Below, one piece after another: positions 13,314 to 21,021 of a stretch of DNA of 32,313 nt. The stretch's first letter is position 1, and the number at the start of each line of letters is the position of its first letter. Where the stretch lies: positions 1 through 32,313 of the IMG/VR virus record IMGVR_UViG_3300006924_000087. One strand, 5' to 3'. This DNA is from a virus. Both the position numbers and the translations under genes were made by a program. The notes beneath the pieces were generated by a model. It saw nothing but the letters and a program-made list of their open reading frames with translations, had not been told where the DNA came from and did no database searches.

Positions 13314-13520
13314 TTATGAACCTAAGCGAAAAAAAGTGATTATGTCTACATTTAAGGCATCACAAATATGCTGCATAGTGTGTAGCTTAATGTTTTTCTG
13401 TGATCGCCATCGTATAACCTGCTGTGGGCTTGTATTAGCGATTCTTGATAGCTCGGCATTGGATATACCTGCATTATGTTGTGCGGCTCTAACAGCCTTT
13501 CCTGCGTCTAATAGTTGCAT
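13314..13520 (-). CDS. Cro/CI-type HTH regulator (68 aa)
   Basis: Small XRE-family regulator. The helix-turn-helix is at residues about 18-45: NAGISNAELSRIANTSPQQV then IRWRSQKN; the last helices (HTMQHICDALNVDIITFFRL) fit the standard five-helix domain. There is no C-terminal oligomerisation or protease domain, so it is Cro-like rather than a CI repressor. It is the best candidate in the window to bind the ACATTAATGT operators. It follows the SSB-like gene after an 89-bp gap holding a hairpin. Confidence 0.85.
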   Translation of the reverse strand: MQLLDAGKAVRAAQHNAGISNAELSRIANTSPQQVIRWRSQKNIKLHTMQHICDALNVDIITFFRLGS

Positions 13521-13582
13521 ATTATTTGCCTACTTGTGATATATTGTAATTGACCGGCTAGCGCTGGTCTTTCTCCTGTGTT

Positions 13583-13600
13583 TGCCCCCGAAAGGGGGCA
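13583..13600. terminator. TGCCCCC/GGGGGCA hairpin after the SSB-like gene
   Basis: Seven-bp perfect stem with a four-base loop (GAAA on plus, TTTC on minus), 10 bp past the SSB-like stop. The T-run (TTTTAATTTTT) lies on the plus side, so a classic terminator would act on plus-strand transcription; on the minus strand it would be a transcript-end or stability hairpin before the Cro-like gene. Confidence 0.55.
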
Positions 13601-13609
13601 TTTTAATTT

Positions 13610-13879
13610 TTAGAATGGAATATCTTCGTCAAACTCTACAGCCTCTGGCTGCAATAGCTTTTTAGTCTCTGCAATAGCTTTATTCTGTAGCTCGTCTTTT
13701 GCGTTGAACTTTAGTGACATATACTTAGTTCCTGTTTTGCTGGTATTAACCCAGCCGCTTACCCAGTATTCCTTACCGTCAATCATTGCACTACCTTTGC
13801 GGTCTGGATGTGTCTCAGACTCTTTCTTGTCATTAACAAACATAGCGCCGCTGTTGTCTTTCTGCTCGTAGTTACTCAT
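13610..13879 (-). CDS. SSB-like protein with acidic DEDIPF tail (89 aa)
   Basis: Begins MSNYEQKDNSGAMFVNDKKE and has a short beta-rich body (IDGKEYWVSGWVNTSKTG, YMSLKFNAKDE) followed by a linker and the C-terminus FDEDIPF. Bacterial SSBs use an acidic tail ending DIPF to recruit replication and repair enzymes, so a matching tail suggests the same partner docking. The body is shorter than a full SSB OB fold and resembles small phage proteins of the DUF736 type. Gene order with ERF supports a recombination or replication role. GGAG precedes the ATG. Confidence 0.75.
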   Translation of the reverse strand: MSNYEQKDNSGAMFVNDKKESETHPDRKGSAMIDGKEYWVSGWVNTSKTGTKYMSLKFNAKDELQNKAIAETKKLLQPEAVEFDEDIPF

Positions 13880-13889
13880 TTTTTTTCTC

Positions 13890-14525
13890 CTATTGTGCTT
13901 CTCTAAACTCAGGGGTTTTCATTGTGACGCGTTCTTGTGTAGTAAATACGCCGCCTTTACTTGGTGCTTTCCAGAGTAGCTGCTTCTCTGTGTCAGTAAG
14001 CTCTTTCCATGCTTCATTAGCTGTAGACAGGTCGCCAGTTGCCAGACCGTCTTTGATAGCTTTAACGCTAGGCATCAGGTCGATAATTGAATCTTCGTAG
14101 CTTTCCTGCTCGGCCTTCTTTACTGCCTTTTCGCTTCTTAGCATTGCCGCTTCTGCGTCATCATCTACTTGCGGGATTCCAGCCATAGCCGCTAGGCCGT
14201 AACGTCTTGCGTAGGTAATACAAGAGCCGCCCGCCTGTGGGTCACGCTTAACCATTGGCAGCAAAAACTCTTGCTCTAGCCACTGACCAGATGTGTGCAT
14301 CAGTCTGGTTGCTACACCTACACTGTTCTCGGTACTAACTGGGAACTGCACATAGCTCAGGCCATTATCCGCAAAGGGTTGTTTGACCACCTGCATAACG
14401 TCTGACAGGTTCGCATATTTGGATTTAAAGAAAGGGTTGCCAGTGCCTTTAACAGCACCCCCCATAACTGCCTGAGCTTCACATAACGCTTTTGCCAGTT
14501 CGTTGATTGATTCGCTAGATTTCAT
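13890..14525 (-). CDS. erf: ERF-family single-strand annealing recombinase (211 aa)
   Basis: Anneals complementary single strands, as in P22 Erf. Family blocks: SINELAKALCEAQAVMGGAV, NPFFKSKYANLSDVMQVVKQ, then LSYVQFPV and GGSCITYARRYGLAAMAGIP with VDDDAEAA after it. These cover the usual ERF domain (about residues 5-130). The C-terminal 80 residues form a separate region (LATGDLSTANEAWKELTDTE), as in many ERF relatives. The ATG at 14525 has GGAGG. The neighbouring SSB-like protein is its natural partner. Confidence 0.92.
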   Translation of the reverse strand: MKSSESINELAKALCEAQAVMGGAVKGTGNPFFKSKYANLSDVMQVVKQPFADNGLSYVQFPVSTENSVGVATRLMHTSGQWLEQEFLLPMVKRDPQAGGSCITYARRYGLAAMAGIPQVDDDAEAAMLRSEKAVKKAEQESYEDSIIDLMPSVKAIKDGLATGDLSTANEAWKELTDTEKQLLWKAPSKGGVFTTQERVTMKTPEFREAQ

Positions 14526-14555
14526 ATTTCCTCCGGTTTGTAATCAATTATTGTA

Positions 14556-14747
14556 CTAAAAAGTTAAAGATGCGGTAACACTTTTGTCAGGGTCAGCGCA
14601 GTTTGCAGAATTGCACTCGCCCTGAGCGTATAGTGCGCCGTATGCGTGATAATATTCTTCTGGCATATCATCTCGCGCTGGGTTTTGCATGGCGTAGTCT
14701 TTCTCTGCCAGCTCATAAAAGTAATTATTGAAATCAGTTGTAAACAT
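14556..14747 (-). CDS. Unknown small acidic protein (63 aa)
   Basis: Begins MFTTDFNNYFYELAEKDYAM. Acidic and aromatic-rich, with two Cys close together (GECNSANCADP) near the C-terminus. GGAGG sits 5 bp before the ATG at 14747, the same context as the ERF gene, so it is probably well expressed early. Not recognised. Confidence 0.7.
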   Translation of the reverse strand: MFTTDFNNYFYELAEKDYAMQNPARDDMPEEYYHAYGALYAQGECNSANCADPDKSVTASLTF

Positions 14748-14762
14748 ATTTCCTCCAGTTAT

Positions 14763-15014
14763 TTATTTGCTTGTGTAGTCAAAAGCGTAGTTGATGAACA
14801 GCCGCAAGATTCCGCTGTGGTATTTCTGAAGAAATTGCACTGACTTCCAAAACTCCTCAGACTGTTTTCTTTCAGAAACTGGCGCATGAAAGCACCAGTG
14901 GCTAACCACGTTTAAATGCTGCACCAGCAATCCATGCCAATAGATTCTGTGCTTTTCCATATTGCACATATTGTCGCTGTTGACTGTGGCGTAGTTAAAA
15001 AATGAGTTGTTCAT
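14763..15014 (-). CDS. Unknown early protein (83 aa)
   Basis: The start at 15014 (MNNSFFNYATVNSDNMCNME) has GGAG 5 bp upstream; the longer frame from 15059 would include the GCCCCC hairpin and is rejected. Rich in aromatic residues and His (HRIYWHGLLVQHLNVVSHWC). No membrane segment or known motif. It is the second gene of the promoter B operon. Confidence 0.7.
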   Translation of the reverse strand: MNNSFFNYATVNSDNMCNMEKHRIYWHGLLVQHLNVVSHWCFHAPVSERKQSEEFWKSVQFLQKYHSGILRLFINYAFDYTSK

Positions 15015-15029
15015 ACTTGCTCCAAGGAT

Positions 15030-15047
15030 AGCCCCCTTTCGGGGGCT
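15030..15047 (-). terminator. AGCCCCCGAAAGGGGGCT hairpin after first promoter B gene
   Basis: Seven-bp perfect stem and GAAA loop on the transcribed (minus) strand, 11 bp past the stop of the 48-aa gene and 16 bp before the next start. There is no T-run follow-up, so it may set gene dosage by attenuation or protect the upstream RNA. Confidence 0.55.
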
Positions 15048-15058
15048 GTTTGTTTGCA

Positions 15059-15205
15059 TTAAGATTTTCTTGTGGCTTCTTTTTCTTCAAAGTGCTTTAG
15101 GTCGCTTTCAAACTGCGCCCCGAATCTAGCGTGTTCTTCTGGGGTCATCTCTGCTAAAACTGCTTTGATTTCGTCGATTTTTTCTTGAAAAGTTGGAATA
15201 AACAT
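15059..15205 (-). CDS. Unknown small helical protein (48 aa), first early gene
   Basis: The start at 15205 (MFIPTFQEKIDEIKAVLAEM) follows the conserved leader; AGGG lies 9 bp upstream, the same distance as in the plus-strand gene at 2145. A longer frame to 15241 would run into the leader and is rejected. The protein is almost all helix and highly charged, ending FESDLKHFEEKEATRKS. Probably one of the first proteins made after infection. No family recognised. Confidence 0.7.
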   Translation of the reverse strand: MFIPTFQEKIDEIKAVLAEMTPEEHARFGAQFESDLKHFEEKEATRKS

Positions 15206-15239
15206 TTGCGTAGCCCTGTTGTTTTTTGAATGTAGGCTC

Positions 15240-15268
15240 ATAGTGCCTGATGTTTACATTAATGTCAA
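15240..15268 (-). promoter_or_regulatory. Promoter B (operator-bearing, early recombination operon)
   Basis: Minus strand TTGACA (15263-15268), 17-nt spacer, CACTAT (15240-15245), with the -35 inside the dyad TTGACATTAATGTAAA and ATCAGG just before the -10. ACATTCAAAAAACAA begins six bases later. It sits directly after the late terminator and heads the unit leading to ERF. Confidence 0.88.
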
Positions 15269-15278
15269 CACTATAGGC

Positions 15279-15303
15279 AATAAAAAGCCCAAATTTATGG
15301 GCT
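15279..15303 (-). terminator. Rho-independent terminator of the tail/lysis block
   Basis: Minus strand AGCCCA-TAAATT-TGGGCT followed by TTTTATT: arms at 15298-15303 and 15286-15291. It closes the long tail and lysis unit 16 bp after the M15 peptidase stop and insulates promoter B. Confidence 0.92.
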
Positions 15304-15319
15304 AGTCGTCTAGGGCTGT

Positions 15320-15703
15320 TTAGTAGCTCCAGATTGCAGGGCAGGTAAAGCCATCCTCTTCTGTGCAGCCGTCTAGGTGGATAAACCTTGTGCGACCTTT
15401 CTGCTTTACCCCGATGCGCTGTATACCATGCTTTAAAGCCACCTCAATGAGTTTTAAGGCGTTTTCTCCGCTAACTAGTATATCGACTGCCTTTCCGGTT
15501 GAATGCGATCCAGCCTTCTCCTTACGCTGTTCTATGGGGTGCTGTGGGCTACGGTATGCGCTGCTGATAGGAAAACCAAAGCCGCACTCTTTGCGTATTG
15601 CAATTAGAACCTTCAGAAAGTCAGCATCAAAGCCGCTTTCTCCAGTGTGCTTACACGCCAACTCTTTTTCTGTAAAATAAACAACTTTCTTTTTTGCTGT
15701 CAT
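15320..15703 (-). CDS. M15-family peptidoglycan peptidase, endolysin (127 aa)
   Basis: Cleaves peptide crosslinks of peptidoglycan at lysis. Zinc ligands are visible: H67 and D74 in GSHSTGKAVDI, and H109 in RFIHLDG; SSAYRSPQHP at 47-56 is the usual lead-in. There is no signal peptide or anchor, so a holin must release it. It overlaps the holin gene by ATGA. The length is typical of a single-domain M15A/M15_3 enzyme. Confidence 0.9.
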   Translation of the reverse strand: MTAKKKVVYFTEKELACKHTGESGFDADFLKVLIAIRKECGFGFPISSAYRSPQHPIEQRKEKAGSHSTGKAVDILVSGENALKLIEVALKHGIQRIGVKQKGRTRFIHLDGCTEEDGFTCPAIWSY

Positions 15704-16068
15704 TTTTTAACCCTTTCAAAAGTTCTAAGTCCACCTAATCCTAACATTCCCATCAAAACTGGCAACATAGTAGAAGTATCGGCTTGTGGTATGTCTACAC
15801 CAAAACCAGCGGCAAGCGGTGAGACTAGAAAATTAACGGCAAATCCGAGTGCAGCAATCCAGCCGGTTGCGGGTCGCCAGCCTGCTTGGAACCAGTTTCC
15901 TTTTGCTTCTGCCTTGTTGACTTCAATCTGTGCCAGTGCAATTTCCTGCGCGTGTCTCTCTGACATTGTAGCGATTTCATGCGCGATCTTCTGTTTGACA
16001 TCAGCATCAGGTATAAACTTATCCAGCAGTCCGGTTACAGGGGCAATTAGTGCGTTTACTAGGCTCAT
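15700..16068 (-). CDS. Holin, GTA 3TM type (122 aa)
   Basis: Matches the layout of the 3-TM holins named for gene transfer agent release: a helical, partly amphipathic N-terminal half (AHEIATMSERHAQEIALAQI), then GNWFQAGWRPATGWIAALGF with membrane segments at about 70-88 and 100-115, and a basic end (RTFERVKK). It lies directly between an XhlA-like protein and the M15 peptidase, both joined by 4-bp overlaps, which fixes its role in lysis. Confidence 0.88.
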   Translation of the reverse strand: MSLVNALIAPVTGLLDKFIPDADVKQKIAHEIATMSERHAQEIALAQIEVNKAEAKGNWFQAGWRPATGWIAALGFAVNFLVSPLAAGFGVDIPQADTSTMLPVLMGMLGLGGLRTFERVKK

Positions 16069-16250
16069 TGAAACATCTTCCCGACTACAAATAAACCGAT
16101 AATCAAGGGATAGATTCCCCAGATCATCATTTCCGCTTTTTTAAATCTTTCAGAGCCATCATTTAATCTACGCTCAATATTTCCATAGCGGATAGCGCAT
16201 TCTTTTTCATGCCCTTCTAGTTTGAGTAAAGCCTCAGTTACTGTAGCCAT
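16065..16250 (-). CDS. XhlA-like membrane protein (61 aa)
   Basis: A short protein with a polar helical part containing HEKECAIRYGNIERRLNDGS (residues 14-33) and a C-terminal membrane segment (MMIWGIYPLIIGLFVVGKMF). This is the layout of the haemolysin XhlA family, which assists holins. It is coupled to both neighbours (ATGA and TAATG). It may act as a holin partner or antiholin; which one is not decidable here. Confidence 0.8.
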   Translation of the reverse strand: MATVTEALLKLEGHEKECAIRYGNIERRLNDGSERFKKAEMMIWGIYPLIIGLFVVGKMFQ

Positions 16251-16678
16251 TATCGTTTCACCATTAATATAATGCCATAGACCATTATGGGAATTACTGC
16301 TAATCCTATGGCGATAGCAGCAAAAAATGTTTTAAACATCCTGATTCTTGTACGCCTTACCGCTTCCAATCTTCTAGCTTCGGCTTCCCTCTTTCTTCTA
16401 CACTCTGCCTGAAAACTTAGCCAGTCATTATACATTTCAGGCCGACCAGCGTAGACCATGTGTTCCTTTAACCAAATCTCCTGCTCTTTGATCTTTTCAA
16501 GTGCCATGAAAGCCTCTAGGTCTGACTTTCCTTTAGAGTTTACACGCTTTGCTATGGCACTTTTGTTGTCAAAGTATTTCTGAGCAGCGGCACTACAGTC
16601 GTAAAGCTCCTTGCCATTACTGATAGCAGTTTTAATAACTTGAAAGGCAGCATTTGCCGCCGCTATCTCTGCTATCAT
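16250..16678 (-). CDS. Coiled-coil protein with C-terminal membrane anchor (142 aa)
   Basis: Begins MIAEIAAANAAFQVIKTAIS. A central charged helical region (SDLEAFMALEKIKEQEIWLK, then ECRRKREAEARRLEAVRRT) leads to one membrane segment (FFAAIAIGLAVIPIMVYGII) and a basic end. From memory, relatives with AGRPEMYNDW occur in marine phages and carry no function. Its place in the lysis block suggests an envelope role, but the anchor is C-terminal, unlike a classic inner-membrane spanin. Confidence 0.75.
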   Translation of the reverse strand: MIAEIAAANAAFQVIKTAISNGKELYDCSAAAQKYFDNKSAIAKRVNSKGKSDLEAFMALEKIKEQEIWLKEHMVYAGRPEMYNDWLSFQAECRRKREAEARRLEAVRRTRIRMFKTFFAAIAIGLAVIPIMVYGIILMVKR

Positions 16679-16701
16679 TTTTCCTTACTCCAACTAGCAA
16701 T

Positions 16702-16905
16702 TCATTCAGAAGCCGAACGAATGTCTTTAGCGATGCCTTCAACCAATGTAGCCGAACCTGCACCAACACCTTTGGCAGTGTTCACTACCATGCCTTGTGC
16801 TGAGTCAACAGTTGAGTTGACGATCTGCTGTGATCCGTCAATAGCACCGTTAAAAGTATTGCATCCAGAAATTACAAATATTGTAGCGATAATTAAAGCC
16901 TTCAT
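16702..16905 (-). CDS. Small lipoprotein (67 aa)
   Basis: Lipoprotein signal: MKALIIATIFVISGC, with lipobox I12-S13-G14-C15. The mature part (NTFNGAIDGSQQIVNSTVDS and on) is small, polar and predicted helical, ending KDIRSASE. It recalls entericidin-like lipoproteins. In a lysis block it could be an outer-membrane spanin, but no clear inner-membrane partner is present. Its presence points to a Gram-negative host. Confidence 0.75.
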   Translation of the reverse strand: MKALIIATIFVISGCNTFNGAIDGSQQIVNSTVDSAQGMVVNTAKGVGAGSATLVEGIAKDIRSASE

Positions 16906-16920
16906 GTTATTGCCCTATGT

Positions 16921-17157
16921 TTAAGATGGATTTCTTTGTTGTTCAGTTGTTGGTATTTCGTGCAATACGTTATAATCTTCACCGCCCTCGTAAAGCTTAT
17001 AACCGCGCACAACTGACAGTATAGACTCGTCACTTACTGATGCTAAAACTAATGCTTCAGCACCATCAATAGCTTCTTGTCTAGTCTCGTAATCTTGATG
17101 CTTGATATATTCAGTTCTACCATCCGCATCGTTTCTTGTATATCCCACTACATACAT
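16921..17157 (-). CDS. Unknown 78-aa protein downstream of the tail fibre
   Basis: Begins MYVVGYTRNDADGRTEYIKH; acidic and soluble, with a beta-alpha look (EAIDGAEALVLASVSDESIL). GGGGAGG precedes the ATG at 17157. It stands 1 bp after the fibre gene, where small fibre-assembly chaperones are often found, so a chaperone role is possible but unsupported by any motif I recognise. Confidence 0.65.
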   Translation of the reverse strand: MYVVGYTRNDADGRTEYIKHQDYETRQEAIDGAEALVLASVSDESILSVVRGYKLYEGGEDYNVLHEIPTTEQQRNPS

Positions 17158-17158
17158 A

Positions 17159-20100
17159 TTAAACCTCCCCTACGTCTGTCAATGTAACACTCGCTGTATC
17201 TAAAACTGCGCTATCCGTAGTTGTTACCTCCTTCATCTTAAATCTATAAGTTAAACGAGAATCGTCATAAGCTACTTTAAACTTTAATGATTCGCTTTGG
17301 TGTCCGTAAGATACGTACCTTTCATCTATTTCTATCGTCTTATAGAGAGCTGTACCTGCTGATTCCCAATCATAAGGATGCCAATAAACAGTGTCTCCAG
17401 TGGACAAACTAAAACCAGGGCTTGACTCAGCTAAAAAGTAAGTTCTGTCCAGACTCTCATTATATTGCCATGCCCTAACTTTCGTTGACGTACCGCTTGA
17501 CGTTCCTGTTTTATTTATTCTGCCAAACTCAGTGAAGTGATGCGTAACATCGCCAGAAACATACCCCCAAGCTTCGTAGCTTCCGCTAACGTATCCACTT
17601 CCCGCATAATTAACGTATGTGTATGTGTAGGAACCCAGATTTACTGTTGGAGCGCCAAAGGGTACAATAATCGTTACTTGCAATTCTAAATCATTTGTAT
17701 TGGAGCTTACGTATCTCCAATCTAAATAAAGTTTTAAGTCAACATAACGAGAAGCGGCTACTGGTGTAGATGGGTGAATAATATCGAGTATCGTGCCAAT
17801 ATCTACAAGGTTGGTGCTAAGAGCAAGTGCGCTAGAGCTTGCACTCCGCAAAGCTAGTTCCTTGACTCGATGATAAGGTATAGTATCTAATCTAGCACCA
17901 TCTGTACCTACTAATCTGCCATCAACAGTTCCAGAAACAGCTATATCGCCAGTAACTGAAACACCAGTGTTAGTTGTTGCTAGTTTGGCAGAGTTGTTGT
18001 AGTAGACAGTTACACCGGCATCCTTTTGACAAAGTACAGCATTCTCTGAGCCATTCTGTAATCTAACTTGAGTGTCGCCTCTGAGGAATAGACTGCCGTT
18101 TCCTACATCTGAAATAAAACTATGAGCGCCATTGTGGTAAATTTCTAGGTCGCCAGAAGCACCAAAAGTTGCTTTTTCAGAGTCGCCTAAAGAAAGACCA
18201 TCAGCGGTTACTGTGCCAGTAACGTCAAGACCACTAGAGTCTAAAGACATTCTTGCACCTGCCGCTGCTCTGAATGTCATAGTATCGTCAGAGTTAGTGT
18301 AAGCAATAGAACCTGCATCTGTATCTGTATCGCCCATTCTTAATTCAGATTCACCTGTTGTAGATGAATTAATTAAAACTTGGGAATAAGCATCGCTTGT
18401 AGTGCCGACAGCCAAACCATCCATCGTGGCTGTGCCACTAACGTCTATACCAGTATTAGTAGTAGACAGCTTATTAACATTATTGTATTTAAGGTCACAA
18501 CTACCCGAAGTGTTAAACCTAGCGTATGTTTGACCACCGACTCCTGAAGCGCCATTTCCAATGTCAACATAGCTCGAACCACCTATATATAAATTACCTG
18601 TTCCGCCATCAACTACATAACTATTTGAACCATCGTGATGAATTTCTAGGTCATCTGATTCGCCAAGCTGAATTTTTTTATTGTCAGCAAGACTAATTCC
18701 GTCTGTACTGAATTGAGCGTAGCTTTCAGTTGTGCCATTTCCAATGTCTACAAAACTTACACCACCAAGTATCAAACCACCAGCGCCAGTTTCTACTACA
18801 TAACTATTGATACTGTCGTGATAAATTGCGAAATCATCGCTATCGCCAAAAGTTATTTGTTTTGGTGTACCTAAAGTTGAATCACCAAAGCTAATATTGC
18901 CTGTCATTGTACCGCCGGTTGTAGGCAAAGCAGCATCGGCTTTTGTACCTTGGGCAGCAGTAGCATAGTCTGAAGAATCAAATCCCTTGACTTGTGCCAA
19001 GTTAGTAACCTCAGAGTCCATCAGTGCGCCAGCGGCTGTGACGTTATCGGTATCAGTTACGTCTGCATTAGTCTCTATAGTATCGAGCTTAGTTCCGTCA
19101 GTAGCTATATCACGACCATCAACTGTGCCGTCTACCTCAATATTATCGAAAACTTCTAAGTCACCTTGAAAAGTATGGCGTGCAGAGCCATCAGAAATAT
19201 CTGTTATATCAGATAAGTCGTCTGCTGTTTTAACTAAAAAATAATTTGTCGATGTGTTTTTTAGCCTTCCTGTAAAATATGCACCAAACGTTTCGTAGTA
19301 ATTATCTGGATTAGTTATTTCTAGAGCGACATAGCTAAAAGTGTTATAAGTTACAGTCACTAATTTGTAGCTTGCCCCTGCTGCAGCGCCAGTGACACTG
19401 TTAGCAACTAAAGAGCCTTTGGGGTCAGAGCTATTACCAGAACTTACAACAATATCAACCGCACAAGCGTGCCGTAGGCCGCTAGTCCTATCCATTGTTA
19501 TTCTGCCATTGACATCGTTATTTGCAGCATTTTGGCACAACAGAACATAGACAGTGCCATTGTTGTCTACGTCATCCATTTCAAATCTGTAATTAATATA
19601 ATGGTGTTCAGGCAAGTTAATTCTGGTTCCATTTCCTTGGAATGTGAGATTTCCTGTAAGCGTTCCACCCGAAGTGTTTAATTTTGTATTAGTATCAGTA
19701 AGGCTAAATTCTGAGCCAGTTAGAGTAATTCCAGTTCCTGCGGTATATGTTGTTCCCGCGCCAGTAATTGTAAAGTTAGGATAGGTTCCAGTTACACTTG
19801 TAGTACCTGCGCCTGTAAGAGATACAGTCTGGTCTGGGGCAGTGTTGGCTATCTCACCAGTGGCAGATATACTTATGCCTGTGCCTGCGCTTATTTCGCC
19901 CAGTACAGAATCGGAAAAGTCGGCGCTAACAGCTTGGTTAGAACCATTGCCTAAAAAGAAGTTGCCGTCATTAAGATTGGGAACGGCATTAGTCCGACCA
20001 GCACCCATAACTTTAATGCTGCCAGCAGTTTGGTGAGATCGCGTAACCTTTGCTAGTTTCTGCAAAAGTGATGCTTCGCCAGTTGGCGCAGTTGTAGTCA

Positions 20101-20545
20101 GGGTTCCTGTGTCACTAACAAATAACTCATCACCCTCAGAAAAGCCAGAAGTATCTAGCCCCTGCAATGTTCCGAATGTAACAACAGAGCAATCAGCATT
20201 TAGCGATACAGTAGCGTCAACAATACCAAAGCAAGGCATTTTGCTTGCATCGTTCGCATCGGCTTTGCTAACTACAGTTTTATTGCCGCTGATACCTGAG
20301 ATATAAACTGGATCGCCTTTGGTTAGCGCCTCACCAGCTTGACCTTTAAATAAGATCGCACCAGTGAGATCACCATTAAATCCAGTAGCATCAACCTCGC
20401 CGGTAAACTCAGCACCAGTAAGTTCAGCATATCCACTGAGATCAGCAGATTCTAGCTTGTCATCATTGAGGTTGGTAAAGTTAGCATCAACCTCAGCATT
20501 TGTAAGGGGCGAGCCTTTGCCTGCCCTAGTAACTATAGTAGACAT
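17159..20545 (-). CDS. Large tail fibre protein (1128 aa)
   Basis: Begins MSTIVTRAGKGSPLTNAEVD, a start shared by many phage fibres, then LTKGDPVYISGI and a Gly/Thr-rich collagen-like shaft. Between about residues 560 and 860 there are at least three roughly 40-residue repeats of the type GDSDDLEIYHDGxNSYVxDxGxG, each ending in a GNGS or DIGNG turn. VDGRxxxTDGxxLDTI occurs twice. The last 230 residues form a separate beta-rich domain with DRTYFL...STGDTVYWHPYDW, which has a relative at the end of the J-like protein. No S74 chaperone-peptidase end is seen. Likely receptor-binding. Confidence 0.85.
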   Translation of the reverse strand: MSTIVTRAGKGSPLTNAEVDANFTNLNDDKLESADLSGYAELTGAEFTGEVDATGFNGDLTGAILFKGQAGEALTKGDPVYISGISGNKTVVSKADANDASKMPCFGIVDATVSLNADCSVVTFGTLQGLDTSGFSEGDELFVSDTGTLTTTAPTGEASLLQKLAKVTRSHQTAGSIKVMGAGRTNAVPNLNDGNFFLGNGSNQAVSADFSDSVLGEISAGTGISISATGEIANTAPDQTVSLTGAGTTSVTGTYPNFTITGAGTTYTAGTGITLTGSEFSLTDTNTKLNTSGGTLTGNLTFQGNGTRINLPEHHYINYRFEMDDVDNNGTVYVLLCQNAANNDVNGRITMDRTSGLRHACAVDIVVSSGNSSDPKGSLVANSVTGAAAGASYKLVTVTYNTFSYVALEITNPDNYYETFGAYFTGRLKNTSTNYFLVKTADDLSDITDISDGSARHTFQGDLEVFDNIEVDGTVDGRDIATDGTKLDTIETNADVTDTDNVTAAGALMDSEVTNLAQVKGFDSSDYATAAQGTKADAALPTTGGTMTGNISFGDSTLGTPKQITFGDSDDFAIYHDSINSYVVETGAGGLILGGVSFVDIGNGTTESYAQFSTDGISLADNKKIQLGESDDLEIHHDGSNSYVVDGGTGNLYIGGSSYVDIGNGASGVGGQTYARFNTSGSCDLKYNNVNKLSTTNTGIDVSGTATMDGLAVGTTSDAYSQVLINSSTTGESELRMGDTDTDAGSIAYTNSDDTMTFRAAAGARMSLDSSGLDVTGTVTADGLSLGDSEKATFGASGDLEIYHNGAHSFISDVGNGSLFLRGDTQVRLQNGSENAVLCQKDAGVTVYYNNSAKLATTNTGVSVTGDIAVSGTVDGRLVGTDGARLDTIPYHRVKELALRSASSSALALSTNLVDIGTILDIIHPSTPVAASRYVDLKLYLDWRYVSSNTNDLELQVTIIVPFGAPTVNLGSYTYTYVNYAGSGYVSGSYEAWGYVSGDVTHHFTEFGRINKTGTSSGTSTKVRAWQYNESLDRTYFLAESSPGFSLSTGDTVYWHPYDWESAGTALYKTIEIDERYVSYGHQSESLKFKVAYDDSRLTYRFKMKEVTTTDSAVLDTASVTLTDVGEV

Positions 20546-20562
20546 AGGTAGCCCCTTTTAAA

Positions 20563-21012
20563 TTAAGATGCAGTTAGAGTAATTGTCCAAGTTACTGACA
20601 TAGTGTCGTCAGCTTCCTTGTTTACAACGCTGAAAGTAGTACGGCAAAGCATATCTCCACCTGTTGAAGCGTTGAAAATACCAGCCTCAGTAACAGCACC
20701 AGTGCCATCGCCAGCTTCAAAAGAAGCCACATAGGTAATAGTGTTGCTTGATACCGTTGAACTATCTAGGGCTTCTCTGCTGCCCAGAATAGATACTAAA
20801 TCGGTTTGACCTGCTGCTGGTGCAGTAGTGCCTGAACCTAGCGCCATGTGTGACATAACGCTGGCCGAAGTTCCAGCCATTCTTGAGCAAATAAAGTTCA
20901 AACCGTCATTCACAATCAAGTTTTTGATTTCTCTGCTATCTTTTACCTTGCCGTCTTTGCCCTTCAATACTAAAGAAACATCACCGCGCAGTTTTAAGTT
21001 TTCATTTAACAT
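20563..21012 (-). CDS. Tail-associated structural protein (149 aa)
   Basis: Begins MLNENLKLRGDVSLVLKGKD; central MALGSGTTAPAAGQTDLVSI and ending FSVVNKEADDTMSVTWTITL. Proteins with the same ALGxGTTAPAAxQT, VTEAGIFNAS and LCRTxFSVVNK blocks are common next to marine phage fibres; I treat it as a small beta-sandwich baseplate or fibre-linker protein. It lies between the repeat protein and the main fibre. Confidence 0.75.
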   Translation of the reverse strand: MLNENLKLRGDVSLVLKGKDGKVKDSREIKNLIVNDGLNFICSRMAGTSASVMSHMALGSGTTAPAAGQTDLVSILGSREALDSSTVSSNTITYVASFEAGDGTGAVTEAGIFNASTGGDMLCRTTFSVVNKEADDTMSVTWTITLTAS

Positions 21013-21021
21013 ATTACACCT

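Noticed and set aside
13521-13582. Promoter for the Cro-like gene (TTACAA-17-AATAAT)
   Set aside because: The -10 would abut the start codon, leaving no leader; the GACCAGC/GCCGGTC inverted repeat nearby is noted but not assigned.
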